Positions 40,783 through 51,448 of a DNA stretch of 64,000 nucleotides are shown in pieces. Position numbers and translations under genes: made by a program. The notes beneath the pieces are model-generated. The model made no database searches, was not told where the DNA came from, and saw only the letters and a list, made by a program, of their open reading frames with translations. This stretch comes from Lingula anatina (taxonomy: Eukaryota; Brachiopoda; Lingulata; Lingulida; Lingulidae). Each line of letters starts with the position of its first letter. Positions within the stretch are counted from its first letter, which is position 1. The stretch is taken from the NCBI RefSeq assembly GCF_001039355.2, contig NW_019775695.1, positions 145,253-209,252 of the forward strand, written 5' to 3'.

Positions 40783-41283
40783 GTATGTAATATTTTTAAA
40801 ATTACTTTTTGCCACATTATAGTATTTCTTTGAGGTATCTTATATTTAGCCACTGCAGGATATACGTTAATACAAATTTTCTGGGCTTTTCTAGTTTTAG
40901 TTATTGCCAGTAGTATGTCTACAGGGGCGGATTTAGGCCGTCTTCTGGGTCTTCCGGAAGAGGGTCAGATTTTTAAGTTTACATTGACGGGTATCTAATA
41001 TTTTCTGTCCGAAGACGGTCAAAATTGAGGACAAATTAACAAAGATGATTTGGAAGACTGCCAGAAAATATCTCTGGATCCGCCCCTGGTCTAGTATCAT
41101 GGAAGTTATTATAAGGATAGGTGATCTCACTCAAGGAATTAAAATAATATCAAATTCTTTACTGTTGTGACATGTGATCATTTGGAGTCTACTGTAGCAA
41201 CTGAGGAATATTGGAGAATGTTGGTTGTTAGAGATAAAAAATGTTGCATTATTAGAGATAAAAAACATTGGATTATTGTCATT

Positions 41284-41318
<35 letters not shown>

Positions 41319-42751
41319 TGTTTATTTGTTTAATTATTTGATTAGTTTAACCTATATTTATTTGTCTGTTCATTTTAAGATTTTATTTATTTTTTTGAAT
41401 ACTTCATTAATTAATTTATTATGCATCAACTCCCCAAAAAGAGAAGTTAAGATTGAGAACAAATACATTGCTAAGTTAGATGTTTCCAAATAGATTGTTT
41501 GTCTCACCTAACACACTTGGGTTGATGTGAATTATATTTGACACTTACTAAAATGTTTATTTTTATTTGTCATGGATTGTTAGATAATTGATAGGTCCAA
41601 AGTATAAATTTATATGTTTTTGTTTCTTGACAATGCAGACTTCTATTTATCTGAAAATGTGTCATTTTTGTGTGTCTTGTAAGGGAATGCTGACATTAAT
41701 TGAGTGTAATAGTATGTAAATTAGTTCAACAGTTAGATCTATACATGGAATACCTAAATTATTTAATGTTTGCTGTAATGGAGATGTACAAGTAGAAGTT
41801 ACATCCACTCTAGTTGTATTCATTATTGGGAATCTGATAATGATTAATTAACCAACCCCATGTTATAAAAACCTATTGTTGTAAGGTATCCATAGCATTA
41901 TTGAGCCTATAAGCAAATAAAAATGCATCAAGTTCTTGGTGGTTTCATTTTCCTTTATTCATTGTGTATATATTGATAGGGTTCCTCGTGCTTGAGTAAC
42001 TTACCTGTTTTGTTTCTGCTTCTGCTGACAAATAACTGGATATCTACTTACTCCAATCTATATGAAAAATTAATGAGGGAATGTGAATGGGGGCCCCCAC
42101 AGCCTATTGTAAAAACACCAGATCACATGACCTTAGGGTTTGGGATACATTGCTGTACTTAAAACCAACCAGTAATGTGTTGCATGCTATTGCTTTGAGA
42201 TCTGATCACCAGTGGTTGGGGTCCAGCGATTAACCTGATAGCAAGATAGATACCTGACAGTGTTGCTTGGTTTCTATCAGTCTGATTATAGACTACCAGA
42301 CATTGTTTGGTATTATATGTCACCCAGGGGGTAAAAAGGAACACTTTAAAGGGGCAAAACAGAACGTTGAGGTCAGACAAGGGAGTATTAGATTCACAAA
42401 GGAATTGAGCCAACACTTTTGCCCCATTGACATTGATGGATTTGCAAAATGTGAATAGGGTAGAGGTCCTCGTAATTTGAAGAATTGCATTAGCTTGCAA
42501 ATGGATTAATGAAGCGATCAGGACAAACAATCTAATATTGACAAGGCAGGGGAGTGCATGCTCTTCACCATTAGATGTCCTTGGAGGCAAACTGGTTGAA
42601 ATACTTTCAGTGTGTAATAATGTTGCAGATTTGAAAAGTAATGGAGGTAAATAGTTAAAAACATTTTAGTGGGAGTGTTGCCCATGTTCAAAGACTCAAA
42701 CAGTTTGAGCGAAGCAGCTCTAGGACTGAAAGTTGGTCAACATATTTGTGG
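40783..42751 (+). other. Non-coding stretch with a MITE and a TTTA microsatellite
   Basis: It holds the MITE at 40922-41088 and a (TTTA)n repeat at about 41283-41319. A minus-strand open frame at 42159-42590 lacks any support. No gene is called. Confidence 0.6.
40922..41088. mobile_element. MITE with CAGGGGCGGAT ends, 167 bp
   Basis: The left end CAGGGGCGGATTTAG and right end CTGGATCCGCCCCTG form an inverted repeat. The 5-bp repeat GTCTA flanks it (40917-40921 and 41089-41093). There is no coding capacity. A half copy of the same family lies at 19186-19256. The CAG...CTG ends recall hAT elements, but the visible duplication is 5 bp and not 8. Confidence 0.8.
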
Positions 42752-42981
42752 ATGCATGACATCAATGGAATTGGACTTCTCAGTCACAATACTGGCAACA
42801 TGTCTTTTCCAGACTATATAACTAAGTTTCGAAATAGAATGGTTCAGATTCGCAGCAAATTCAGGAACACTATTAGCTTCCCAGTGCCTATGTACCATGG
42901 CCCCTCAGGCATACCATCACCAGAGAGACCGCCAGAACTTGTTTGTACTTCAGTGTCCTCTGTTGCAGAGGATGGCTTAAA
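42752..42981 (+). CDS. Variable first exon 4
   Basis: An ATG at 42752 opens 76 codons. The donor is AA/GTAGGT, leaving two bases over; read through, the frame would stop at once (TAG at the donor), so splicing is required. The product has MSFPDYITKFRNRMVQIRSK and a Pro-rich end (GPSGIPSPERPPELV). MVQIRSKF resembles the hydrophobic/basic motif of the other first exons. An internal ATG at the MSFP position could also serve. Confidence 0.65.
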
Positions 42982-45077
42982 GTAGGTTTAACTTGAATCG
43001 TGTGTTGAATTGTGGTAAAATAAGCATTTTTTTTTTTTCAATTTGGAAATTTATCTTAAATTTGCAATACAAGTTGTGTTATACTGGCATGTAGTTGGTA
43101 GAATTTATATATGCCCCAGCATTAGCCAGCTGCGGGAGTTTTAAAAATATTATGGTTTTGTTTTTAGAGCAAGCTTTGATTTTAAAAAGCAATAGAAAAG
43201 CAATTTATGTATTTTCCTGTTTGTTCAGGAGGATGTAAATGTTTTCATAAAAGAAAAATTAAGCATTAAAAAAATCACACCTTTTGACAAGTGCTGTGAA
43301 AATTTACCACATAATTTACTATTCTAAGTCTATGTACAGGAGCTTGGATTTTAAATTATAAAAACCCTCTAAGACATTTATCACCAATTCACTTTTAAAT
43401 TACTTTTTCAGCCATTCAAATTATTCCGGTTGGGTTAAAAAGCTTACCAAGCAGAACTTGCATGCCATTCGCACAATAAAATGAATTTGGTGCAAGGCCC
43501 TTAATGGTGTTTTGCTAAATTTTCTTCTTTGAATCAGATAATGTTGTTATAGTAAACAAATCTCACTTAGGACACTTAAGCCTAACTGTCAATAAAATTT
43601 ACCAACAGGAGCCCAGGAACAATATTACATAATAAAGCATTTTGCCCAGTCTTGCATGCCTGTCTGTGTATACATTAAATTAATTACACTGAATTACTAG
43701 GGATATATTATGAACATTTTAAAATCATGCCATTAAAAATTAAGTTTTAAAAAATTTAAGATGTCTTTTTATTTTCATTGTATGACAGTTTATATAACTG
43801 TCATAATTGTTTGTTGGGGTCAGTTTTATGCATGACTTTACTATTTTTCTTGGTCGGGGTTTCCAATCTGTTTTAAAAGAGCAATTTTAAAAATTGTGTA
43901 AACTCATATATGTTTTGAGAAGACTTTTTTACAATAACCTCTATCATTACAACACAATGATGAAGTTCTGGTCATTGAAATTTTTTGCAGATGAAATTGC
44001 ACCGGTAATGAAAGTGCTTGAAGTTCTTTTTGCAGGAATGTATGAGTTTGCTACACATGGAAGTGAGGATACATACACTTATTGAAGATAAACATTTGCC
44101 ATTGATTTTATGCATTAAATATGCCACCAAGGTTATCACTGTGTATATTGATTATGTCTTCACCACTTTTCTTTTGTGATAGGTATCAAGGCAAAATATT
44201 TTTTTTCAATCAGCCTCCATATCCTTGTCAGTATCAGAACGTAATGTTGATGCAGATTTTAGAATGGCACACCAAATAAAAAGTATTTCAAAGTATCTTT
44301 TCTTCCCCCAGGGATTTCCTTTAGATGAAACAAGACTATGCTTTACAGAACAATTTGTTATTTATTTCTTTTTAGTATGCTTTTATCTGTAGTCTTCACC
44401 TGACCTGTTCAAATAGAAGGAAGGAAATTCAGGAAGCTTCTTAAGTACTCCGACAAATATGTAGAATTCTTAAAGTTTATAAACATCTTTTCTGACAATG
44501 TGTGCTCATGGATGAAGATTATGCAAACTAATTGATTTTTGTGAAGTTTGCTTTTATTGCAGAGAGTATATTATTTTAATAGCCATTAATGGTGTCAAAA
44601 GTAATTCAAAAGGGACTGACATTTGCAAAATCGGAGAATTCATTCTGCCACTTTTCACCATTGTTTAAGTTCAAAGTTTATGTGATATACCCAACAGCAG
44701 TCATTGTTATTGAATCCCAATGAAGTATTGGAAAACAAGCAACCTGGTGGGATATAGGGTGACACTTTTCTATTGTGAATGCTATGTGGCAGTGAACCTT
44801 TTGCCATACCGCCTTTCAGAAAAGATCACTGGTGTTAAGTTATAGATGCTGTTGAGTACATATATTTCAGCAACGAGGGATAAAAAGGGAGATTTGAGTG
44901 ACAAAGAGAAAAAATCATCTAGAAACTGCTTTCAGTGTAACATGAAAGGGAATACAGTGCATATTTGTCAAAGATCCTCTGGTCATGATCATGGTAATCT
45001 GTAGGCATGTGGCATATGATCTCTGCAATCAGTATTTTAGTGAGTGTTAAAAGTGGTCTGTTGTACATCTGTACAAT
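42982..45077 (+). other. Non-coding stretch between first exons
   Basis: No gene is supported. A short frame at 43954-44083 (starting MMKFWSLKFF) was examined, but its possible donors are in the wrong phase. Confidence 0.55.
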
Positions 45078-45193
45078 ATGGCAAAGAAGAATGGAAATTT
45101 GCACAGAGGAGCTTCATTCAGAGAACATATCATCAAACCACATGTTATACGGCTTATGAAATTTTCATATAACTACTGGCCCATGATGAAATA
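45078..45193 (+). CDS. Variable first exon 5
   Basis: An ATG at 45078 with an in-frame TAA upstream opens 38 codons ending AAATA/GTAAGT with two bases over. The product starts MAKKNGNLHRGASFREH and has HVIRLMKFSYNYWP near its end. It is strongly basic with aromatic residues. The exon is short, so the call rests on its strong donor, the shared phase and the motif resemblance to its siblings. Confidence 0.65.
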
Positions 45194-48100
45194 GTAAGTT
45201 TGTATGCTGTGAATTAAATATATATCATGTCTACTGCAATGTTTACTTATATTTTTATATGCCAATATTTTTGTTTGTTTTTGTAAATTCTCATTTTACA
45301 TGTTTTAATAGAAGTTATGATAGTATATGTAAATTGGTTATGATAACATCATGTCATCACACTTAACCTTTCATTTACAGTTGTAGATTTACTTAAACAG
45401 TTCATTTTAGTCAGCTGTCCTTTTGAAATGGAGTCCAATTGTGAAGCTAAATTAAAGATACCAGGGATATTGTTACTGACTGAATGTTACTGATAGAACA
45501 AGTTAACCCTTGATGCATAAGATTTACTCCCAAACATGTCGCTCTAAGTTATAAGACCTGACCATGCTTGTTGTGCTTTTTTTTCCCCTCCAACTATCAT
45601 GTTATTTCCATGAAAAAATAAGTACCTTGATACATATTTACATTTTTCTTATACAGGTATCTTGAAAGCTAGGAGTCAAAATTTTGATGATAACATATCT
45701 TTAGAAATAAAGGAAGATATCAAATTATATAAAATTGAACGAAAATATTTGGTCTTCATACAATTTTTCTACATTTTTGTATCTTCTAAGAAACTATTTA
45801 CTTTGTAGTTGTAATTTCTAATAGTTTCCTTGTATTTATGGTTTGTTGATTTGCTATATAAGTTATTCTCTTAGTCATTTTGATTGGTGCCTGGAGCCTG
45901 TAAAAGGGAGTAAAACCCCATGCAGCATTATTACATGTTTGTGCCAGTCAAACTGTACTTCTCGATGTGAAATGAATCACAGTACGAGCACAGGATTTCA
46001 CCATTATTGCATGTTTTGTTAGAAGTCATTATGCTGAAAAGATAATATTTTGTGACTTTTGGCCTAACTGTTAAAGTGGTATCTGTAGTGTTTTTGGATG
46101 CTTTGACTGATTTAAGTTTGGAGATTAGAATTTGTCGATAAGATTTGTCAGTGAGACAACTGTGAAAACATGAGGCTGAACAAGGGATTGTGTGTGTAAT
46201 TGCAGTAGTTGAGCTTGTGGCTGTTACTGTTGCTAGGGTGCACAACTGATTCATTTTCAAGACAGTAATGCCAAAGTTATGATAAATGGGATAATGCCCC
46301 TTCTCATAATTGGCAGATAACTTCATCAGCATTTAAAACCTGTTTTTATTTTTCATTGAGAAAAGTAAATGACAAATGTCTCACCATGGGCAAGCAAAAG
46401 AAAGTATTGGAACTGCAAGTAGACTTTTGATTGAAATGAAGAAAACAAAGGGCACACTTTTGTTCATTCATTGATTAACTGCATAGGGTACACAATTTAT
46501 TGATAGTTAGTTCTACACAATTAGTCTGTGTTGATTTTCTTTGCTAGACCATTTAAAGTCAATGACACTTCATGATTAAAATGCCAACACTTAGTTTTAC
46601 ATTTGATGCCCTGTGCCATTTACCAAATAGCAAACACATAATAAAAGCACTGAACTTTGTGTAGCATGTTTATTATCAATACGCCTGTTTGCCTTTGGTG
46701 ACCATTTCCACATATGGTTTTTAAGTTTAAAAAGTTACTCAATTATTAAGACTGTATGTAAATTGACCTAATCTCAGTTTCAGGAAGTTTAGCAGTGTTG
46801 TTCCAACACAAAGCCCATTAGGCAGACCTTGTTGATAGACTAACATTGTTGTTGATTCTTGTGCTGCGTCATGAACTGAATTTGTAGTTATGGAGAGAGT
46901 TGGGATAATATAAAAGGCATTTGGCATGCAGTTTTGGCCTTTTCATTACCCCAGCCCTCCCAAATGTAATCAGCTTTGAGAAAGTATTGATCAGTTCAGG
47001 TGGGGTACAATGCCCCCTTAACAGACCTGTGTTTATAATATGGCATAGTTCATTGATTTAGAAGTTCCTTCATTGAAAATAGGCATATTGCCTCAGAACA
47101 AGAACCAATATCTGCAATTACTTACATTTCTATGTGTGCGATTATGAAGACNTTATTCTCTTAGTCATTTTGATTGGTGCCTGGAGCCTGTAAAAGGGAG
47201 TAAAACCCCATGCAGCATTATTACATGTTTGTGCCAGTCAAACTGTACTTCTCGATGTGAAATGAATCACAGTACGAGCACAGGATTTCACCATTATTGC
47301 ATGTTTTGTTAGAAGTCATTATGCTGAAAAGATAATATTTTGTGACTTTTGGCCTAACTGTTAAAGTGGTATCTGTAGTGTTTTTGGATGCTTTGACTGA
47401 TTTAAGTTTGGAGATTAGAATTTGTCGATAAGATTTGTCAGTGAGACAACTGTGAAAACATGAGGCTGAACAAGGGATTGTGTGTGTAATTGCAGTAGTT
47501 GAGCTTGTGGCTGTTACTGTTGCTAGGGTGCACAACTGATTCATTTTCAAGACAGTAATGCCAAAGTTATGATAAATGGGATAATGCCCCTTCTCATAAT
47601 TGGCAGATAACTTCATCAGCATTTAAAACCTGTTTTTATTTTTCATTGAGAAAAGTAAATGACAAATGTCTCACCATGGGCAAGCAAAAGAAAGTATTGG
47701 AACTGCAAGTAGACTTTTGATTGAAATGAAGAAAACAAAGGGCACACTTTTGTTCATTCATTGATTAACTGCATAGGGTACACAATTTATTGATAGTTAG
47801 TTCTACACAATTAGTCTGTGTTGATTTTCTTTGCTAGACCATTTAAAGTCAATGACACTTCATGATTAAAATGCCAACACTTAGTTTTACATTTGATGCC
47901 CTGTGCCATTTACCAAATAGCAAACACATAATAAAAGCACTGAACTTTGTGTAGCATGTTTATTATCAATACGCCTGTTTGCCTTTGGTGACCATTTCCA
48001 CATATGGTTTTTAAGTTTAAAAAGTTACTCAATTATTAAGACTGTATGTAAATTGACCTAATCTCAGTTTCAGGAAGTTTAGCAGTGTTGTTCCAACACA

Positions 48101-48477
48101 AAGCCCATTAGGCAGACCTTGTTGATAGACTAACATTGTTGTTGATTCTTGTGCTGCGTCATGAACTGAATTTGTAGTTATGGAGAGAGTTGGGATAATA
48201 TAAAAGGCATTTGGCATGCAGTTTTGGCCTTTTCATTACCCCAGCCCTCCCAAATGTAATCAGCTTTGAGAAAGTATTGATCAGTTCAGGTGGGGTACAA
48301 TGCCCCCTTAACAGACCTGTGTTTATAATATGGCATAGTTCATTGATTTAGAAGTTCCTTCATTGAAAATAGGCATATTGCCTCAGAACAAGAACCAATA
48401 TCTGCAATTACTTACATTTCTATGTGTGCGATTATGAAGACTTTGAGGATGTGGAAAACTTCAGCTGGTGACTGACC
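45194..48477 (+). other. Non-coding stretch containing the duplicated contig ends
   Basis: Most of this interval is the doubled 1289-bp segment described separately. No exon is seen within either copy. The true distance between first exons 5 and 6 is probably about 2.0 kb and not 3.3 kb. Confidence 0.65.
45863..48441. repeat. 1289-bp duplication around one N (unmerged contig overlap)
   Basis: Copy 1 (45863-47151) and copy 2 (47153-48441) appear identical base for base and are offset by 1290. Copy 1 ends and copy 2 begins exactly at the N at 47152. Copy 2 then runs on into unique sequence, just as copy 1 is entered from unique sequence. This is what two overlapping contigs look like when laid end to end. 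Confidence 0.93.
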
Positions 48478-48638
48478 ATGGCAGATTTCCGCTGCTCTTA
48501 CCGCCTGCCCAGAGTCCAGTTGAATTTAATCAGATCTCAGAGTGTCTATCTTAATAACTTGACCCCTCCGAAGCCTGTCCCTAAGCTGAAGTATTTCCAC
48601 CGTGGGAGCACAGTAGCATCCATTGACACCTCACTCAG
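48478..48638 (+). CDS. Variable first exon 6
   Basis: An ATG at 48478 with an in-frame TGA three codons upstream opens 53 codons ending CTCAG/GTAGGA with two bases over. The product starts MADFRCSYRLPRVQLNLIRS and continues with LTPPKPVPKLKYFHRGS. RVQLNLIR fits the alternating hydrophobic and basic pattern seen in other first exons. It starts 36 bases after the duplicated segment ends. Confidence 0.75.
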
Positions 48639-50871
48639 GTAGGATACCCATGGTACATGTACACAGATGTTTGCTAGTAGGAACATATCTTGAATTGGCC
48701 TTTTGTTACTTTTCATATACTTTGCCATGTTGTCATCAAGATAAGTTCACTTTGAAGTGTTTCTTAATAACTTTATATAGATTTAGCTCCATGAGTCTTT
48801 CAGGTTAGGTTTGGAATTTAAATCACGGTTTCTTTTCAGGTATTAAATTTTCTTTCCTTGCTAAATTTTAAGTAACTGCTATTGACTGATAATTATAATA
48901 CTGTAAGCAGTATTTGGTGATAGGTATATATCAGGTTAACTCATCCAAAAAATTAATTTTTGTAAGATAGGTAGGATGAGGATATAATTGCTACATTTGA
49001 AAGAAACTATTCACACTTCTTTGTGGAGGAATATCTCAAATTTGAATGAAGTTTGTTAAAAATGCATGTAACAACCATGGATACAAGTACAGCTATAGAA
49101 TTGGCTTTTGGTTACTTCCACAAAACAGAATCTCCAATTACATCAAAGCTTCTTAACGCATTGCATTTTGTCCAAAAGAACTTCCCTGGGGCACATACAT
49201 GTATTTCACAATTTTTGCTGGAAAAGCAAAAGAAAGACTATACTTACTAGTATATGAGCACATCAAGTATTGCCAATATAATTGAGGTGAAAAATGCTAT
49301 ATATTTTTACTGCATAGTAAATTTTTTTTTCAAAACAGATATGAATTAAGAAGATTTACAGGTTAAGATATTTTATAAGATATTTAAAAATTATTTTGTC
49401 TGTATAATATTTTCCTTAGTTTGTGGTGCAGTGCTTTTAAATGTTCTCCTACTTGCTTTTCCCAAATTAGTTGTGAAGATGGTCATGGAATGGTAGTCTT
49501 TAAATAATGAATAATGAATATATACACAAACTGCCATGTTAGAACCAACTTCAAGTGGTTCTGTTACATAAAATAAAAATCAATTCACATTATTTGAAAT
49601 AAAGACATGTGTAATGATTATTTTTTAACTGGTTAAATGAGGTTACCAGGATATTTTTTAACGCTCTTATGAATCCTTTTTTTGTTATTGCTTATTAGAT
49701 GGGTCAATTTATTTATTCATCTTTAATTAGGTTCACTTTTATGTATTACTGCAGTACACACACTTATGAGATTGTGGTTGTTGAGATTTATGAGATTTTA
49801 TGTCAGTTCAACAACAGTTTGACAACTAACTATAATTTTTGTTATTGAGTATAGGATGGAGTACTGGTACACTATACATACTATAATTATGATCGTCAAC
49901 CTTTTTTTACCTAGTTATGAATTCATACAGAATTAAATTAGAACATTTTCATAATTTCTGCAGAAAATAATAAAATTATAATGAAATCAAAGCAATAATT
50001 ATTTAACCATGCTTTCACTGGCATTCTTTGCGGTTTAAAAGTTTTAAAAGATTATATAATGTTTACCAGCGGCAAAAGCCACGAAGACTGATTATCTTAA
50101 TTTCAGCAACGGTTCCTGCTGCTATTGTACTGATCAGATTAGCAAGTCTATAATTGCTACAGCCTTTTCAATTACATACAGGTATATTGTAAGTGATTTA
50201 TGGCACGCTATGGTGACCGACTTCTGTCCTGTTGTCAAAGGCCATGAGTAATGTCTGAAAATGAAGCAGCAAATAGTTCTGACCAACTGTTTGATGCCAC
50301 TGCACGTGGTTAATTACAAATTTAATTTGCTTTCTGGTGCAGCTGTGTTATAAAACTGCCGCAATTGCATTCATATTGTTTTAGCAGCCATCAGGAGAGA
50401 GAGATAAGAGGCTTCTGTTAGATTGACTCTACATGGTTGAGTTTCCTTTGACTCTGGATTTCATTGTTCTAGTGTGGGTAGATCCTTGGATAGCAAACAA
50501 CTTCTTCTTTCTACCAAGTGCGGAGGAGAGCTGGTGTCTTCTGAGAGTTTCTGTGTCTTTTAGATTTACTCAACAGTTACCAGCAGACTGTATTTTACCA
50601 CACAGAGCTTCTGAGGCATCTGTCTGTTATTACTTGACAGAAAGGAAAACTTAACCTCAAGGGGAAATGAGAAGAAGGCAATCTAAGTTCCTTCAGGCAT
50701 GATATGTGTTAGGAAACTGAAACATGTCAGTTGAGTAATCTGGAAATTACTGCAGGTGAAAGTTGAAATTTCATTCAACTTTCTGTTATTAAACCAGAGG
50801 TGAAGTGGTAGACTGAATTTGAAGTTACTGGTACACACATATGTTCAGCGCATTGTTGTAGTGAGGGTGCA
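48639..50871 (+). other. Non-coding stretch between first exons
   Basis: Nothing was recognised. A coding-like frame at 49053-49250 and another at 50433-50654 have no donor in the shared phase and are not called. Confidence 0.5.
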
Positions 50872-51011
50872 ATGACTGGTTGTCTACCAGTGACCAGAAA
50901 AAAGACTTCCCTAGGGATGAAAAGTAATTTTCATGTGCCTTATGATTCCATGGTACTGCGTTTTCGTTCTAGTCCCATTCCACTTGGAGTTTTGCCTTCT
51001 AAGAAGCACAG
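50872..51011 (+). CDS. Variable first exon 7
   Basis: An ATG at 50872 opens 46 codons ending CACAG/GTATGT with two bases over. The product starts MTGCLPVTRKKTSLGMKS and has MVLRFRSSPIPLGVLPSKK near its end. VLRFRSSPIPL matches the hydrophobic/basic then proline pattern of its siblings. The splice site looks strong. Read-through would give a longer frame that runs into the MITE at 51231, which is unlikely to be protein. Confidence 0.7.
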
Positions 51012-51230
51012 GTATGTCACAGACATGATAGACCATTCTGGTGTGCAAATACATATAAAATTTATTAATAAAATAGTATGTAGGTTTAACATATTGCTAT
51101 ATGCATTACATATTCATTGTGTCAAGATTGTATGCATTCTACATTGTAAATGGAATAATCTACAAGTGATAATTAAAATATTGAGAAAAAAAACTCTGCC
51201 AATAGGTATACATAAACTATATAGTGTTAC

Positions 51231-51401
51231 CAGGACCATAGCTGGGGGGGGGGGGGGGGGTCGAAGGGTCGAAAAACCCTTTTTGCTGGGAAAAGGTCCA
51301 CTCTGGGTAAAATTGATCTTTGTCCTTGAAGATTTTATGGTAAAAGGTCCACTTTTTCAGAAAACGACCCCCCCCCTCTGAAATTGCTGGCTACGGGTCT
51401 G
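51231..51401. mobile_element. MITE with CAGGACC ends and internal G/C homopolymers, 171 bp
   Basis: The ends CAGGACCATAGCTGG and GCTGGCTACGGGTCTG form an imperfect inverted repeat. The 5-bp repeat GTTAC flanks it (51226-51230 and 51402-51406). A run of about 18 G on the left is answered by a run of C on the right, and a GGTCCACT-like word occurs twice inside. There is no coding capacity. Confidence 0.75.
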
Positions 51402-51420
51402 GTTACTGATTAGTATAAGC

Positions 51421-51448
51421 TTGGACCTAAATAGATATTTAGGTCCAA
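51421..51448. repeat. 13-bp perfect palindrome flanked by direct repeats
   Basis: TTGGACCTAAATA and its reverse complement are separated by two bases. The word GTATAAGCT occurs on both sides, at 51413-51421 and 51451-51459. It could be a tiny foldback insertion, or chance within AT-rich sequence. Confidence 0.7.

Noticed and set aside
42159-42590. 143-codon minus-strand open frame
   Set aside because: No recognisable domain or codon bias; likely chance.
43954-44083. Short frame beginning MMKFWSLKFF as a further first exon
   Set aside because: Candidate donors at GTAATG and GTGAGG give phases 0 and 1, not the shared phase.
45931-47622. Two identical 133-codon minus-strand frames as a gene duplication
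   Set aside because: They are the same sequence represented twice by the contig overlap, and the frame itself has no coding support.
49053-49250. Coding-like frame between first exons 6 and 7
   Set aside because: No donor in the required phase; the frame ends in TAG without a splice site.
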